A stretch of 64,000 bases of DNA. Origin: Thalassotalea marina (GTDB taxonomy: Bacteria > Pseudomonadota > Gammaproteobacteria > Enterobacterales > Alteromonadaceae). The DNA is taken from positions 1-64,000 of the forward strand of contig NZ_BNCK01000012.1 of the NCBI RefSeq assembly GCF_014656435.1. The letters run 5' to 3'. This document shows positions 26,150 to 35,202 of the stretch, piece by piece; position 1 is the first letter of the stretch; each line of letters starts with the position of its first letter. Made by a program: the position numbers and the translations under genes. Below the pieces are notes generated by a model. That model saw only the letters and a list, made by a program, of their open reading frames with translations. It made no database searches and was not told the origin of the DNA.

Positions 26150-27210
26150 TAACGTCCTTCATCGGCATTGGGTTTTAAAATCACTTTACCGTCACTTTTA
26201 TTATTAGCGTAATGATCCAAAGCCTGAGCAAAATCTTTAAAATCAACAACCTTGTGAATATCTGTTTTAAATACCCCCGATGTAAAAAGTCGCTGAACTT
26301 TTTGACTTAGTCGATAAACTTGCCAAATACTGGCATCACCAATATATTTTGCCAGCCAAAATCCTTCAATTTTAATATCTCTAAAAATCACGTCTGCAAC
26401 GGGAAATATTCCACCAAAAGGATCATGTGTTTCGGTTAAACGCCCATAAATTATTGCCGTACTTCCGTTAGGCATTGCCTTTAAACTGCGCGCGGTATCT
26501 TCAGCAGCAACAGCATCGAGCAAGACCTTGGCCTGATATTTTTGACAAGCATCCTGCAAAATTTGCTGGTAATTTTCATCACCTGTTACTAATACTTGCG
26601 TGGCACCCAATTCAATTAACTGCTCAGCATGTTGCTTATTTCGAATGCATGCTATGGTTGAAATCCCCTTAGATGTAGCATAGCGAATTACCCCTTTACC
26701 TACCTGACTGGCAGCAGCATTTAAAACAATGGCTTTTGCTCCAAGCGCTATCGCTCTTTCAACCAAACAGACCGAAGTGCAAGGGTTTACAATTAAGGTA
26801 GAGGCTTGCTCATCTGATATAGCGTCAGTGACAGGTAAACAATAGTTTGCTTTAGTGATAGCGTATTGTGCCCACAAGCCATCGTGACCAGGTTGAGCCG
26901 ATAACGCTACCCGCTTGCCCACTAGGTATTTTCCATAAAAACCTGCGTTTGCGTGAACGACAATGCCACAAGCTTCAAACCCAACAAAAAGACCTGACTC
27001 AGCCTTTAAACCATACTTACCAAGTAAATGAACCAAATCAGACGGATTGACAGGGCTGGCCAAAATTTTTACTAACACTTGCCCCTTTCTCAATTCAGGA
27101 AGTTTCTTGCTTATTAACTCGATACGTTGTGAACTTGTTAACGAAGCATCGTCACTAAGCTTTAAACTAAAGCCTTTGATACTAATCGGCATTTGCTCTA
27201 TTGGTTTCAT
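26149..27210 (-). CDS. MDR-type zinc-free alcohol dehydrogenase/quinone oxidoreductase
   Basis: 353 residues. GroES-like N-terminal domain with KILASPVNPSDLVHLLGKYG and FVGFEACGIVV, then a Rossmann fold (VLNAAASQVGKGVIRYA) that binds NADPH, and a C-terminal VVDFKDFAQALDHYANNKSDGKVIL. The pattern fits the enoyl-reductase/quinone oxidoreductase branch; catalytic zinc ligands are absent. Substrate not known. First gene of a probable four-gene operon reaching the LysE exporter. Confidence 0.87.
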   Translation of the reverse strand: MKPIEQMPISIKGFSLKLSDDASLTSSQRIELISKKLPELRKGQVLVKILASPVNPSDLVHLLGKYGLKAESGLFVGFEACGIVVHANAGFYGKYLVGKRVALSAQPGHDGLWAQYAITKANYCLPVTDAISDEQASTLIVNPCTSVCLVERAIALGAKAIVLNAAASQVGKGVIRYATSKGISTIACIRNKQHAEQLIELGATQVLVTGDENYQQILQDACQKYQAKVLLDAVAAEDTARSLKAMPNGSTAIIYGRLTETHDPFGGIFPVADVIFRDIKIEGFWLAKYIGDASIWQVYRLSQKVQRLFTSGVFKTDIHKVVDFKDFAQALDHYANNKSDGKVILKPNADEGR

Positions 27211-27297
27211 AAATTGTACTTAGTGTTTTTCTTCTAGCTTAACAGTTGCATAATATGCTGCAAGTGTGATTATCAATAACAACATAATCTAATCAAT

Positions 27298-27320
27298 AAC
27301 ATAGTTCCCAATACTATGTT
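27298..27320. promoter_or_regulatory. Inverted repeat upstream of mgsA
   Basis: AACATAG (27298-27304) and CTATGTT (27314-27320) form a 7-bp inverted repeat with a 9-nt gap, 35 nt before the mgsA start and in the divergent promoter region shared with the oxidoreductase gene. It could be an operator or a 5' leader hairpin. Confidence 0.35.
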
Positions 27321-27354
27321 CATGTTAATCTGATTAAAAAGATAAGGTTTTTTC

Positions 27355-27813
27355 ATGAAATATACTCGCATATCAGCCCCAGCTGGCAAATCAATCGCGC
27401 TTGTTGCTCACGATCACATGAAAGATGACTTGATCACTTGGTGTAAAACACACAAAGAAAAGCTTCAATCACATACTTTATACGCAACTGGTACAACCGG
27501 TTTAAAATTAGAAAAAAACACCGGGCTTTCAATTCATAAGTTGATTAGTGGCCCACTTGGTGGAGATCAACAAATCGGCGCTTTGATCACGGAACAAAAA
27601 GTCGATGTAATGATATTTTTTTGGGATCCATTAGAAGCGCAGCCGCACGATCCTGACGTGAAAGCACTATTGAGATTGGCAGCCGTTTGGAACATACCAG
27701 TAGCTTGTAATGTAGCAACTGCAGACTTTTTAGTATCCTCGCCACTGTTTGATAATAGTTACACTAAAACGATTCCAGACTACCAAACATACATTGCAGA
27801 GCGCTCACAGTAA
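27355..27813 (+). CDS. mgsA: Methylglyoxal synthase
   Basis: 152 residues, matching E. coli MgsA in length. Conserved residues are in place: ALVAHDHMK (His 19), [23 protein letters not shown] with the catalytic Asp, and [21 protein letters not shown]. The enzyme converts dihydroxyacetone phosphate to methylglyoxal, a bypass used when phosphate is scarce. AAGG lies 8-9 nt before the ATG. Single gene with its own 3' hairpins. Confidence 0.95.
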   Translation: MKYTRISAPAGKSIALVAHDHMKDDLITWCKTHKEKLQSHTLYATGTTGLKLEKNTGLSIHKLISGPLGGDQQIGALITEQKVDVMIFFWDPLEAQPHDPDVKALLRLAAVWNIPVACNVATADFLVSSPLFDNSYTKTIPDYQTYIAERSQ

Positions 27814-27860
27814 GGTTTTTACAATATAAATTTAATAAAAAAATTTATTGTTAAAACCTT
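27812..27860 (+). terminator. Long imperfect hairpin overlapping the mgsA stop
   Basis: AAGGTTTTTACAATATAAATTT (27812-27833) and AAATTTATTGTTAAAACCTT (27841-27860) are near-perfect inverted repeats with a 7-nt loop. The stem begins inside the mgsA stop codon. It may protect the mRNA 3' end or stop transcription; it is almost wholly A-U, so termination strength is unclear. Confidence 0.5.
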
Positions 27861-27906
27861 GTAATTGATAGGCAATGTAGCAAGTTTTTCTAGATTGACT
27901 AAACCA

Positions 27907-27943
27907 TAGGTGTTGTTCTGCTTATAACAACGCCTATTTTTTT
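27907..27943 (+). terminator. Rho-independent terminator before the ComEA-like gene
   Basis: TAGGTGTTGTT (27907-27917) pairs with AACAACGCCTA (27926-27936; one G-U), followed by TTTTTTT. It ends transcripts from mgsA about 20 nt before the next gene's ATG. Confidence 0.8.
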
Positions 27944-27963
27944 GGTAACTCAAGGAAGACTTT

Positions 27964-28275
27964 ATGAAAACTTTAACTACGCTACTTATAGCTGCAATTG
28001 TCAGTTGCACCGCATTAATTGCACACAGCAAAGACAACGAAACACCAACCTCGCTAGAGCAAGCTCAGCTGCAAACACAACAAAGCAGTGTTAACGTTAA
28101 CACTGCGGATGTTGATACACTAAGCACGCTTAAAGGTGTAGGTAAAAAGAAAGCCTTAGCGATCATTGAGTATCGTGATACTTATGGTGGTTTTTTGTCA
28201 AAAGACGACTTGCTTAACGTGCAAGGTATTGGCAAAAAGATTTTAACTGATAATGCCGCTCGAATAGTTTTATAG
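27964..28275 (+). CDS. ComEA-like helix-hairpin-helix protein
   Basis: 103 residues with signal peptide (MKTLTTLLIAAIVSCTALIAHS) and AAGGAAG before the ATG. A linker rich in Gln leads to NVNTADVDTLSTLKGVGKKKALAIIEYR and LLNVQGIGKKILTDNAARI, the two HhH hairpins of ComEA. Such proteins bind double-stranded DNA in the periplasm during natural transformation. Alternatively, it belongs to the short YbaV-like group of unknown role common in gammaproteobacteria. Confidence 0.88.
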   Translation: MKTLTTLLIAAIVSCTALIAHSKDNETPTSLEQAQLQTQQSSVNVNTADVDTLSTLKGVGKKKALAIIEYRDTYGGFLSKDDLLNVQGIGKKILTDNAARIVL

Positions 28276-28356
28276 TCAATCACGAAAAAAATAAAAGTCA
28301 TTTTAACAATGTAGGTGCATTGCTATAATGGCTTTTTTTATTTGCGCCAAGAAATA

Positions 28357-28830
28357 ATGAGTTATTTACCCTTAGAAGAATTTAAGCACGCTTGGATATT
28401 TCGCCATCAAAGTATGCCAGCCAGCTCAGAGCAACAAGCATTAATCAAACCCATGACAGCAGAACGCTCCAACGTATTATGGGACACTTTTATTAGCAAA
28501 AACGCTATTCATAGTGACGATTTTGGTAAAAACGACTGGCCAGCTAACAATGAAAATTTTTCTAGCACTATTAACTGGGAAGCTAGATGGGAAAGTGACG
28601 ACAATGACCTACCGCTAGAAATTCTCGACCATATTGATTGGCAGGATAATACCACTGTGTATTATTGTTTAAATCGCAACCAAATTTTAGAAACAACTTG
28701 GGCAAACTTTAAGCAGTGTTGGAAAAACTTTTTGTTTCTTGATGATGGCACTATTTTACTGGGTAAAAAACGCGATCAAGTACTGCAATTTCATTCCACC
28801 GGTGATTGCAAATTAGGCATAAAACCTTAA
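28357..28830 (+). CDS. DUF2947-like cytoplasmic protein
   Basis: 157 residues from ATG 28357 (the upstream frame from 28315 runs through the probable leader). It is Trp-rich and acidic, with no signal peptide or TM helix. The start MSYLPLEEFKHAWIFRH and the C-terminal FLFLDDGTILLGKKRDQVLQF match what I recall of DUF2947, a family from Vibrio and Shewanella with no known function. Confidence in the family is moderate. Confidence 0.6.
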   Translation: MSYLPLEEFKHAWIFRHQSMPASSEQQALIKPMTAERSNVLWDTFISKNAIHSDDFGKNDWPANNENFSSTINWEARWESDDNDLPLEILDHIDWQDNTTVYYCLNRNQILETTWANFKQCWKNFLFLDDGTILLGKKRDQVLQFHSTGDCKLGIKP

Positions 28831-28850
28831 TTATCCCTCTTTTTGTAAAT

Positions 28851-28878
28851 AATGCCCTGATGCTGTCATCAAGGCATT
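28851..28878. terminator. Hairpin between convergent genes
   Basis: AATGCCCTGATG (28851-28862) and CATCAAGGCATT (28867-28878) form a 12-bp stem with one mismatch. It lies between the DUF2947-like gene and the convergent TonB receptor. T-runs are weak. Confidence 0.5.
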
Positions 28879-28905
28879 AATCTATTTGCTTAAATAGTAC
28901 AAGAC

Positions 28906-31329
28906 TTACCAGTTGTAGCTATAAGAAACCGTTAAATTAGTACCTCTTGCCGGTATATAACTGGTGTTATTGTTGTTGCGCAGTAATTGACTGTATAGCG
29001 GGAAATAATCTTTATTGGTCAAGTTTTCAACGCCAGCACTAATACTACCCCAAGGTTTTTCAACTTGAGCCATTAAATCAATAGTGGTGTATGACTTAGT
29101 TTGATGGCGGCCAAAGCCGTCTTTACCTGCTAAACGATAATCTTCACTTGCTACATGGTTAACACGCGTTTGCAACATCCAGTCATCCGCTTGATAGCTT
29201 AGTGTAATCGCCGCTTTAAATGGCGGGATCCTAAAGCCATTCATGTCTTGCCATTTTTGTGTCCCTTCAGGTTTTTCTTCACCAACAATTTTTGATGCCA
29301 TCAGCGCCAAATTAAATTGATTAGTAAAGGCATGTGACGCTTCTAATTCAATTCCTTGAATTTCCTCCTCATCACGACGTAATGTCCAACCAAAGTTTTC
29401 GTTTTTCACTCGGCCTTGATCCGATGTAGATTGAAAAACTGATACATCGATTTGAGAATTATTGCCGTAATAACGCATACCAAGTTCTATATTGTCAGAC
29501 GTTACTGGTTTTAGTGTACTGCTCGCAATATTAAATGCTTCATTAGCGTAACGTAATTGCAATCCAACATCAGGTAATTCAAAGCCTTGATTAAACGCTA
29601 AGTATGTACCAAAGCCATGGTCAAAATCATAATCTAGCGTTAGGTTAAGTAACGTATCTGAATAGCTAAGATCACCGCCATCAACGTTAAACCCTTGACC
29701 TAAGGTAATAAAATTATCAAATGAGACGTCAACCTTTTCACGTCGAATTCCGGCATCTAAAGTCAACCCAAACATACTGTTGTATGTATACTGCGCAAAA
29801 AAGGCATGACTATTTGTATCGGTTTCAGGCATAAATGTACGTTCGCCTTCACTAACAAAGTTTAAACCTGCTGATTTATCGTAAGCGTCAGAGTTATATA
29901 CAATTACTGGCATTGCAGTTTGTTCAAGATTGACATCAATACCATAATTAAATCGATGTTGACTGACTTCTTTTGTTAACAAGGTGCGTAAGCCATAAAC
30001 CTTAGTATCTAAGAAGCTTTGGGCGATATGGCCCCAACCGCCATAAGGACGGCCATCAAATGGATAAAAGTATGTTTCGTATTGACGAGCATAAGCCTGC
30101 GCAGACAAAGCATGGCCATAAACGTCTTGATCGTACCAAGCAAGGTTTACCATCAAGTTTTTCGCTTCATTTTGCTGATCTAAGCCAATACCACGAATAG
30201 CCTTAGCAGCTGATTGATAAATAGGTAATGCCGCCACTGAAGGATCTGAGGCGAAGTCTGTGTCTTGCCATGAGCGGAACGAAACCATGCCTAGCTCAAA
30301 TACTTGTTCCTCACTTGGTTGATAACGAGCTTTTGCTTGAATACTAAGCTGTTTACTATCGAATAAATCCCCCTGACTTGGCTCAGGAGCTAATCGATAG
30401 CCATTGGCGTCGTAATAGCCACCAGTTACCTGACTGTCCACATCTAAACTAAATGCAAAGTTATCTTTAACCAGACCAACACTTTGACCTAAGTGATAGC
30501 CAAAACCATCAGCTTGAACTTGGCTTAAACTTGAGCCAAAACCAAAGCGCGTTTGCACGACATCAGTGGCTTTTCGAGTAGTGATATACATCACACCACC
30601 GGTAGCGCCAGAGCCATAAATCGCATTACCACCGCGAACTACTTCTATAGTCTCAATCTGCGCAGCATGAATATTAAACAGATCTCTAGAAACATTGCGA
30701 TTAGTGTTCATCGGAACACCATCAATTAAAACGAGTAAGTTTCTGCCACGCATAGTTAAACCAAAATTAGTCATGGTTTGGCCACTTGGTGCCATACCAG
30801 GAACAAACTTAGCAATAATTTGTGCTAAATTTGCACTAGCACCTAATTCGCGGTTTAACATGTCATTGTCAATAATTGTTGTTTGACGCGACAGGCTTGA
30901 TAGACCTTGCTGGGTACGAGAGCCATTGACTTCGATAACCTCAACCGTCGCTTTTTCTCTTACTGCACTTTGTTTGCTTTTTGTTTCAGAAATCTGAGTT
31001 AGTGATTTTTTAATCACCACCGCCTGTTCATTTTTCCAAATCGCTTTTAATGCTGCATTGCCCAATAGCAGGTTTAATGCCTCTTTAGCTGAATAATTAC
31101 CGGTTAAAGGCTCAGCTTTAATACCACTAACTAAGCGATCAGAGACAAAAATTTGTACGCCAGAAACTTTAGAATATTCAGCTAAAGCTTGTTTTAAAGT
31201 ACTCGCTGAAAGCTGATATTGTTTAACATCAATATACTGTTGCTGAGGGATTGTATCGGCTTGAACTTGTGAAGGAGATAACGCGAGAAAAATACTACTC
31301 GCTAATACTAATTTAGGGAAAGACTTCAT
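28906..31329 (-). CDS. TonB-dependent receptor with N-terminal STN signalling domain
   Basis: 807 residues from ATG 31329 (AGAGG 5 nt upstream, then a signal peptide MKSFPKLVLASSIFLALSPSQVQA). Residues about 30-105 are an STN domain (LKQALAEYSKVSGVQIFVSDRLV, LLLGNAALKAIWKNEQAVVI). The plug follows (ELGASANLAQIIAKFVPGM, MRGRNLLVLIDGVPM, IETIEVVRGGNAIYGSGATGGV), then a 22-strand barrel ending in TVSYSYNW. STN plus adjacent FecI and FecR genes mark a cell-surface signalling receptor for iron-siderophore or a similar ligand. Confidence 0.93.
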   Translation of the reverse strand: MKSFPKLVLASSIFLALSPSQVQADTIPQQQYIDVKQYQLSASTLKQALAEYSKVSGVQIFVSDRLVSGIKAEPLTGNYSAKEALNLLLGNAALKAIWKNEQAVVIKKSLTQISETKSKQSAVREKATVEVIEVNGSRTQQGLSSLSRQTTIIDNDMLNRELGASANLAQIIAKFVPGMAPSGQTMTNFGLTMRGRNLLVLIDGVPMNTNRNVSRDLFNIHAAQIETIEVVRGGNAIYGSGATGGVMYITTRKATDVVQTRFGFGSSLSQVQADGFGYHLGQSVGLVKDNFAFSLDVDSQVTGGYYDANGYRLAPEPSQGDLFDSKQLSIQAKARYQPSEEQVFELGMVSFRSWQDTDFASDPSVAALPIYQSAAKAIRGIGLDQQNEAKNLMVNLAWYDQDVYGHALSAQAYARQYETYFYPFDGRPYGGWGHIAQSFLDTKVYGLRTLLTKEVSQHRFNYGIDVNLEQTAMPVIVYNSDAYDKSAGLNFVSEGERTFMPETDTNSHAFFAQYTYNSMFGLTLDAGIRREKVDVSFDNFITLGQGFNVDGGDLSYSDTLLNLTLDYDFDHGFGTYLAFNQGFELPDVGLQLRYANEAFNIASSTLKPVTSDNIELGMRYYGNNSQIDVSVFQSTSDQGRVKNENFGWTLRRDEEEIQGIELEASHAFTNQFNLALMASKIVGEEKPEGTQKWQDMNGFRIPPFKAAITLSYQADDWMLQTRVNHVASEDYRLAGKDGFGRHQTKSYTTIDLMAQVEKPWGSISAGVENLTNKDYFPLYSQLLRNNNNTSYIPARGTNLTVSYSYNW

Positions 31330-31519
31330 AACACCTCTAATGGTAATAACAATCATTTTTATTAATACCAACGGAGTAAAACCTAAAACCCGTAACTTTA
31401 TTTTAACTTTTTACTTCAATATACAATATCTCTTTGTTTTATATAGCTTTATATAAATTAAAATAGTTATAAAATCTACTTTTACTGTGACAGTAGAACG
31501 ACTTTCAAGTTGTTTACGG

Positions 31520-32413
31520 TTAAAATAAGAGGATCTTTTTATCGAGTAATGGCTTTTGTTTTAAACCCATCCCCTCACAAATCATTTCTAATGCTAGATT
31601 GGCATTGTTGGTATTAAAACGCCCTGTTACTGGTTCGTCATGAGCTATTGGTGCAACTAACTCAATGTCTTTACCTAAATAAAGCGATATCTCTTCTAAT
31701 GCTAACGACAATGGTGTTGCGTCAAAAATAATAAGTTGCTCTCGCCAGGCTAATGCCGTATTTAGCTCTTTTGCTGTTTGTTCTCGCCAGTTGCTATGGT
31801 CTTTGATGATCCCTTCCCCTTGCTCCACTACCCTAATTTGGTTTGTGACCTTATCTTTCACCTCAACACTATGTTCAGTTACTTGCACTTGAAGGTTTTG
31901 ATGAGTTTTTACCGCAAAAGAGGTTCCTAATGCTTTTACTTCAACAGACAAATGTTTAACGATAAATGGCCTAGTTTTATCTGCCTTTACATCAAACCAC
32001 GCATCGCCTTTTGTTAAAGTGATTAATCTTTGCTCAGATGTGTACTGCACCAAAATGTTGCTGTTTACGTTTAATTCCACACGTGAACCATCCGGCAAAA
32101 CATGTGTTTTGCTTTGAATAGAAGTAAGCTCAAGTGGTACAGCAGGCGATTCCAACACCATATTTGGCATCAAAATAAACAACATGATACTCGCTGCCAT
32201 TGCAAAACCTGCTGCAACCACTCGCCTATAAGGTTTTTGTTTAGCAATTAACTGCTGACGATATTGGAAAAACGCTTGTTTATGTGCTTTGTCCTGTTCA
32301 AGCCATAATGCAAGTTCGCGTTGCTCTGTAGTACTTACCTGAGCATTAACCATGATTTTTGCCCAGCGTTTTGCCGTTTTATTTATATCAAACTGTTTAT
32401 TTGGCGAGTTCAT
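31520..32413 (-). CDS. FecR-like anti-sigma factor
   Basis: 297 residues: an N-terminal cytoplasmic DUF4880 segment (AKRWAKIMVNAQ..ELALWLEQDKAH), one transmembrane helix (about 65-84), a periplasmic FecR domain (THVLPDGSRVELN, LTKGDAWFDV, VKALGTSFAV) and a C-terminal STN-like domain (ATPLSLALEEISLYLGKDIEL). It passes the ligand signal from the receptor to the sigma factor. Its ATG overlaps the sigma-factor stop by 4 nt, and the STN receptor lies 190 nt downstream. Confidence 0.92.
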   Translation of the reverse strand: MNSPNKQFDINKTAKRWAKIMVNAQVSTTEQRELALWLEQDKAHKQAFFQYRQQLIAKQKPYRRVVAAGFAMAASIMLFILMPNMVLESPAVPLELTSIQSKTHVLPDGSRVELNVNSNILVQYTSEQRLITLTKGDAWFDVKADKTRPFIVKHLSVEVKALGTSFAVKTHQNLQVQVTEHSVEVKDKVTNQIRVVEQGEGIIKDHSNWREQTAKELNTALAWREQLIIFDATPLSLALEEISLYLGKDIELVAPIAHDEPVTGRFNTNNANLALEMICEGMGLKQKPLLDKKILLF

Positions 32414-32916
32414 AACACATCCTTGGCGATTGCTCGCTTGCTTTGGTTAATCACTTTAGCTAAAGACTTTTCTACCCAGCTAACCGAACGCCCTTTTTCT
32501 TGTGCAATTTGCTGATAAGACTGACCGGCAATTTTAGAACGATAAATTAAATCTTGTGCTATTTCAGGCTGCGAATGAATCACTTGTGAGATACTTGCTA
32601 ATGACTCTTCATGTTCAAACTGCACCTCTAACGAGTATACATCTAGCTCTGGTGCTTGGCTTTCAATAGACGACATCTGTTTTTGTCGTCGAAAAAAATC
32701 GGTCACAAGGTTATTCATAATGGTTTGAATATACCCTCCCTGATTTTCTATTTCTTGCCAATTTTCAACACGCAATAATCGAATATACAAATCTTGCATC
32801 AAATCTTCCTGAACATCAGGAGACAAGTGTTTACCTGCTAGATTACGCAAAATATCTTGGTAGTGAGTTTGGTATAGGTATTCGATTGTATTTGTAGACT
32901 TTTTAAATAGAGGCAC
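32410..32916 (-). CDS. FecI-like ECF sigma factor
   Basis: 168 residues from GTG 32916. Region 2 (YLYQTHYQDILRNLAGKHL, EDLMQDLYIRLLRVENW, GGYIQTIMNNLVTDFFRRQ) and region 4 (IYRSKIAGQSYQQIAQEKGRSVSWVEKSLAKVI) are both present. It probably directs RNA polymerase to the adjacent receptor gene when FecR signals. The start codon lacks a clear ribosome site, so the true start could differ. A dyad-symmetric sequence lies 51 nt upstream. Confidence 0.9.
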   Translation of the reverse strand: MPLFKKSTNTIEYLYQTHYQDILRNLAGKHLSPDVQEDLMQDLYIRLLRVENWQEIENQGGYIQTIMNNLVTDFFRRQKQMSSIESQAPELDVYSLEVQFEHEESLASISQVIHSQPEIAQDLIYRSKIAGQSYQQIAQEKGRSVSWVEKSLAKVINQSKRAIAKDVL

Positions 32917-32966
32917 AACTAAACAGAAACAATACAGGAGAATGGCGCAATATTACTAGCGAGTTA

Positions 32967-32989
32967 ATGCAAATGCAAAGCATTTGCAT
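32967..32989. promoter_or_regulatory. Palindrome upstream of the sigma gene, possible Fur-like site
   Basis: ATGCAAATGC (32967-32976), AAA, GCATTTGCAT (32980-32989): a perfect 10-bp dyad with a 3-nt centre. Its place before an iron-starvation-type sigma gene suggests a Fur operator, though the match to the Fur consensus is only partial. Confidence 0.4.
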
Positions 32990-33016
32990 ATAGAAAGGTA
33001 AAATTACATCATTACT

Positions 33017-33046
33017 AAAAAAACACCCAGCAAAAGCTAGGTGTTT
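33017..33046 (-). terminator. Terminator of the second TonB receptor
   Basis: Stem AAACACCCAGC (33021-33031)/GCTAGGTGTTT (33036-33046) with one G-U pair and loop AAAA; on the minus strand it is followed by a T-run (33017-33020 and beyond). It separates the receptor from the sigma-FecR-receptor group. Confidence 0.75.
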
Positions 33047-33072
33047 CATAATTAAAATTGTTCAGTAAGCGC

Positions 33073-35202
33073 TTAATAGTTAACTGAATACTCAAGCACT
33101 ACACGTCGGCCATAGCCAGAAAACTGATAGCGATAGGCTGGTAAATAAACTTCTTTGTTCATTTGTGACACCAATGGCTGATAATCTTCGTTAAGTAAGT
33201 TATCAACGCCAAAACTAAAATGACCAAACTCAGTATCTAGGTTTGCCACTAAATCGACCAGCGTATATCCATCGTACGGTGACTCATAAAAGTTGTAACC
33301 ATCTTCACCACGTGGTGAAAGTTTGTCACGATCACCAACGTAGTTTGCTTGCAATCTAATTGCACCATTTTCGTTAAATTGGTAATTGGCATAGGCTGAC
33401 ACTTTAACTGGCGTGATCTTTGCGCTATTCATCCAATACTCAGTGTCAGTTAACTCGTTACGACGTTGACCTTCTGATTGAGAAATAGCACCGCCAAAAG
33501 TTAATTGCTCATTGATGTCATAATCGATGGTTAATTCATAACCCCAAATATTTTCATCGGCAACGATCATGCCTGCCACTTTTTTACCATTATTAGCTTT
33601 AACGTTGTAATCGTAGGCATAGCCATCTTTTACATCCGAGTAGAAAACAGCAACACTCGCTCTTAGCGCATTGTCATTAAATCTTAAACCCGTTTCATAA
33701 TACTTGGTTGATGTTGCAGGAATTTCGTCGGCAAATTCTGCAACCGTATCTACAGGCATATCTCTTAGCATTCTCATATCACCGTGAGAATAACCTTGCG
33801 AGTAACTAGCAAACAATTCACTACTATCAGACAGGCTGTAAACTAAACCAAAGTTAATTAGTGGCTTATCAAAGTCAATGGTGTCACCTTCTTTCGCCAC
33901 TAAAGTCTTAGTTTTACGCATGTATCGGTTATAATCGGGCACTTCAATGTCAAAGTTTTCATATCGTAAGCCCGCCTGAATCGTTAATTGATCAGTAACT
34001 TGTTGCCAATATTGCACAAATGGACTTAATTTGGTTTCCGTTATATCACAAATTGAACATACCTTTTGCGATACCAAAATGTCATTTCCTGCGTCATCAG
34101 TGCCTGTAATTACATCACGTTGACTCGCTTGTTCAGTATTATCGGTGGCAAATTCAACACCATAAACTAAACGGCTTAATTCATTTATCCGCCATTGAAG
34201 CGCAGCTTTAATACCTGCTCGTTCCGAGGTGATTCTAGAGCCTGCTTCATAATCGATATCTACTTTACTTTTATAAGCAGAAAGACTTAACTCTTGACCA
34301 AATAAATCTTGATGTTGATACGTAAACTGCACCGTAGTGAGTTTTGTACCAGGATTAGTGCCTTCGAAAGGCTTACTGGTGTCAATTGCAACAAGGCCGT
34401 TTTCATGATTAACAATACGGGCATACTGCAACTTGTTCTCAATATTGTAGTGATGCGCTAAAAAGGCAAAACTAGAGTCTTCAAACTCTTTGTCTAACTT
34501 AACTAATACATCGTATTCGTCAGCATTACCCATACCGCCTTGACTGTTTGGCGCACCAGGTAATCGATCGCCATTAGCATCGTACAAATTTCCGCGGTCT
34601 TTACCGGCTAAGTTAATTAAAAAACCAACATCAGATTTACTGCGGCCAGAAATAGTTTGAGAAAAACTATACCCCGTATCTGAAAGCTCATCCATAAAGG
34701 CTTCAGCGCCAACGCGTGTAGTAAAGGATATTTCACTTGAAGCTTTTTTAGTGATGACATTAATAATTGCACCTGCTTCACCGTTGCCGTATAGCGCGCT
34801 AGCACCTTTAATCACTTCGATGGATTCTATTGCGTCTACGGAAATTGACTGTAAATCGCGACCACCTGCCCTAAGCGTAGTAGAAACAAGGACACCGTCG
34901 ATCATAACAATCGCTTTACCACCTCTGAAATTTTGTCCAAACGTTGACATTGTCTCAGTGCTCGGTGAAAAGCCAGGTACAACATTTGAAATAATTTCAC
35001 TTAAGTTACGAGCAACCGCTTTTTGAATTTCTAAATCTTTGGCAGAAACAATAAATACTGAATTTGCGGTGTCGCTGAGCTTTTGCTCAAAAGGAGATGC
35101 CGAAACGGTTAGTCTTTCAATGTTTTTGTCATTGGCGAAGGAGACACTGGCATGTGATGCCAGTAAAGTAGTAATAACAGAACTTAAAATACGTTTTTTC
35201 AT
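33073..35202 (-). CDS. TonB-dependent receptor without STN domain
   Basis: 709 residues from ATG 35202, which begins a signal peptide (MKKRILSSVITTLLASHASVSFA); no Shine-Dalgarno is visible. A TTG at 35226 is possible but unlikely. The plug shows KLSDTANSVFIVSAKDLE, NFRGGKAIVMIDGVLV and IESIEVIKGASALYGNGEAGAIINVIT; the barrel ends with GRRVVLEYSVNY. An extracellular CSIC pair near residue 320 is unusual. Without STN it cannot itself drive the FecR path. It faces the phosphodiesterase gene across a shared 384-bp region. Confidence 0.92.
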   Translation of the reverse strand: MKKRILSSVITTLLASHASVSFANDKNIERLTVSASPFEQKLSDTANSVFIVSAKDLEIQKAVARNLSEIISNVVPGFSPSTETMSTFGQNFRGGKAIVMIDGVLVSTTLRAGGRDLQSISVDAIESIEVIKGASALYGNGEAGAIINVITKKASSEISFTTRVGAEAFMDELSDTGYSFSQTISGRSKSDVGFLINLAGKDRGNLYDANGDRLPGAPNSQGGMGNADEYDVLVKLDKEFEDSSFAFLAHHYNIENKLQYARIVNHENGLVAIDTSKPFEGTNPGTKLTTVQFTYQHQDLFGQELSLSAYKSKVDIDYEAGSRITSERAGIKAALQWRINELSRLVYGVEFATDNTEQASQRDVITGTDDAGNDILVSQKVCSICDITETKLSPFVQYWQQVTDQLTIQAGLRYENFDIEVPDYNRYMRKTKTLVAKEGDTIDFDKPLINFGLVYSLSDSSELFASYSQGYSHGDMRMLRDMPVDTVAEFADEIPATSTKYYETGLRFNDNALRASVAVFYSDVKDGYAYDYNVKANNGKKVAGMIVADENIWGYELTIDYDINEQLTFGGAISQSEGQRRNELTDTEYWMNSAKITPVKVSAYANYQFNENGAIRLQANYVGDRDKLSPRGEDGYNFYESPYDGYTLVDLVANLDTEFGHFSFGVDNLLNEDYQPLVSQMNKEVYLPAYRYQFSGYGRRVVLEYSVNY

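Noticed and set aside
31330-31380. Possible Fur box upstream of the STN receptor
   Set aside because: AT-rich stretch with only a partial match to the consensus; expected often by chance in this DNA.
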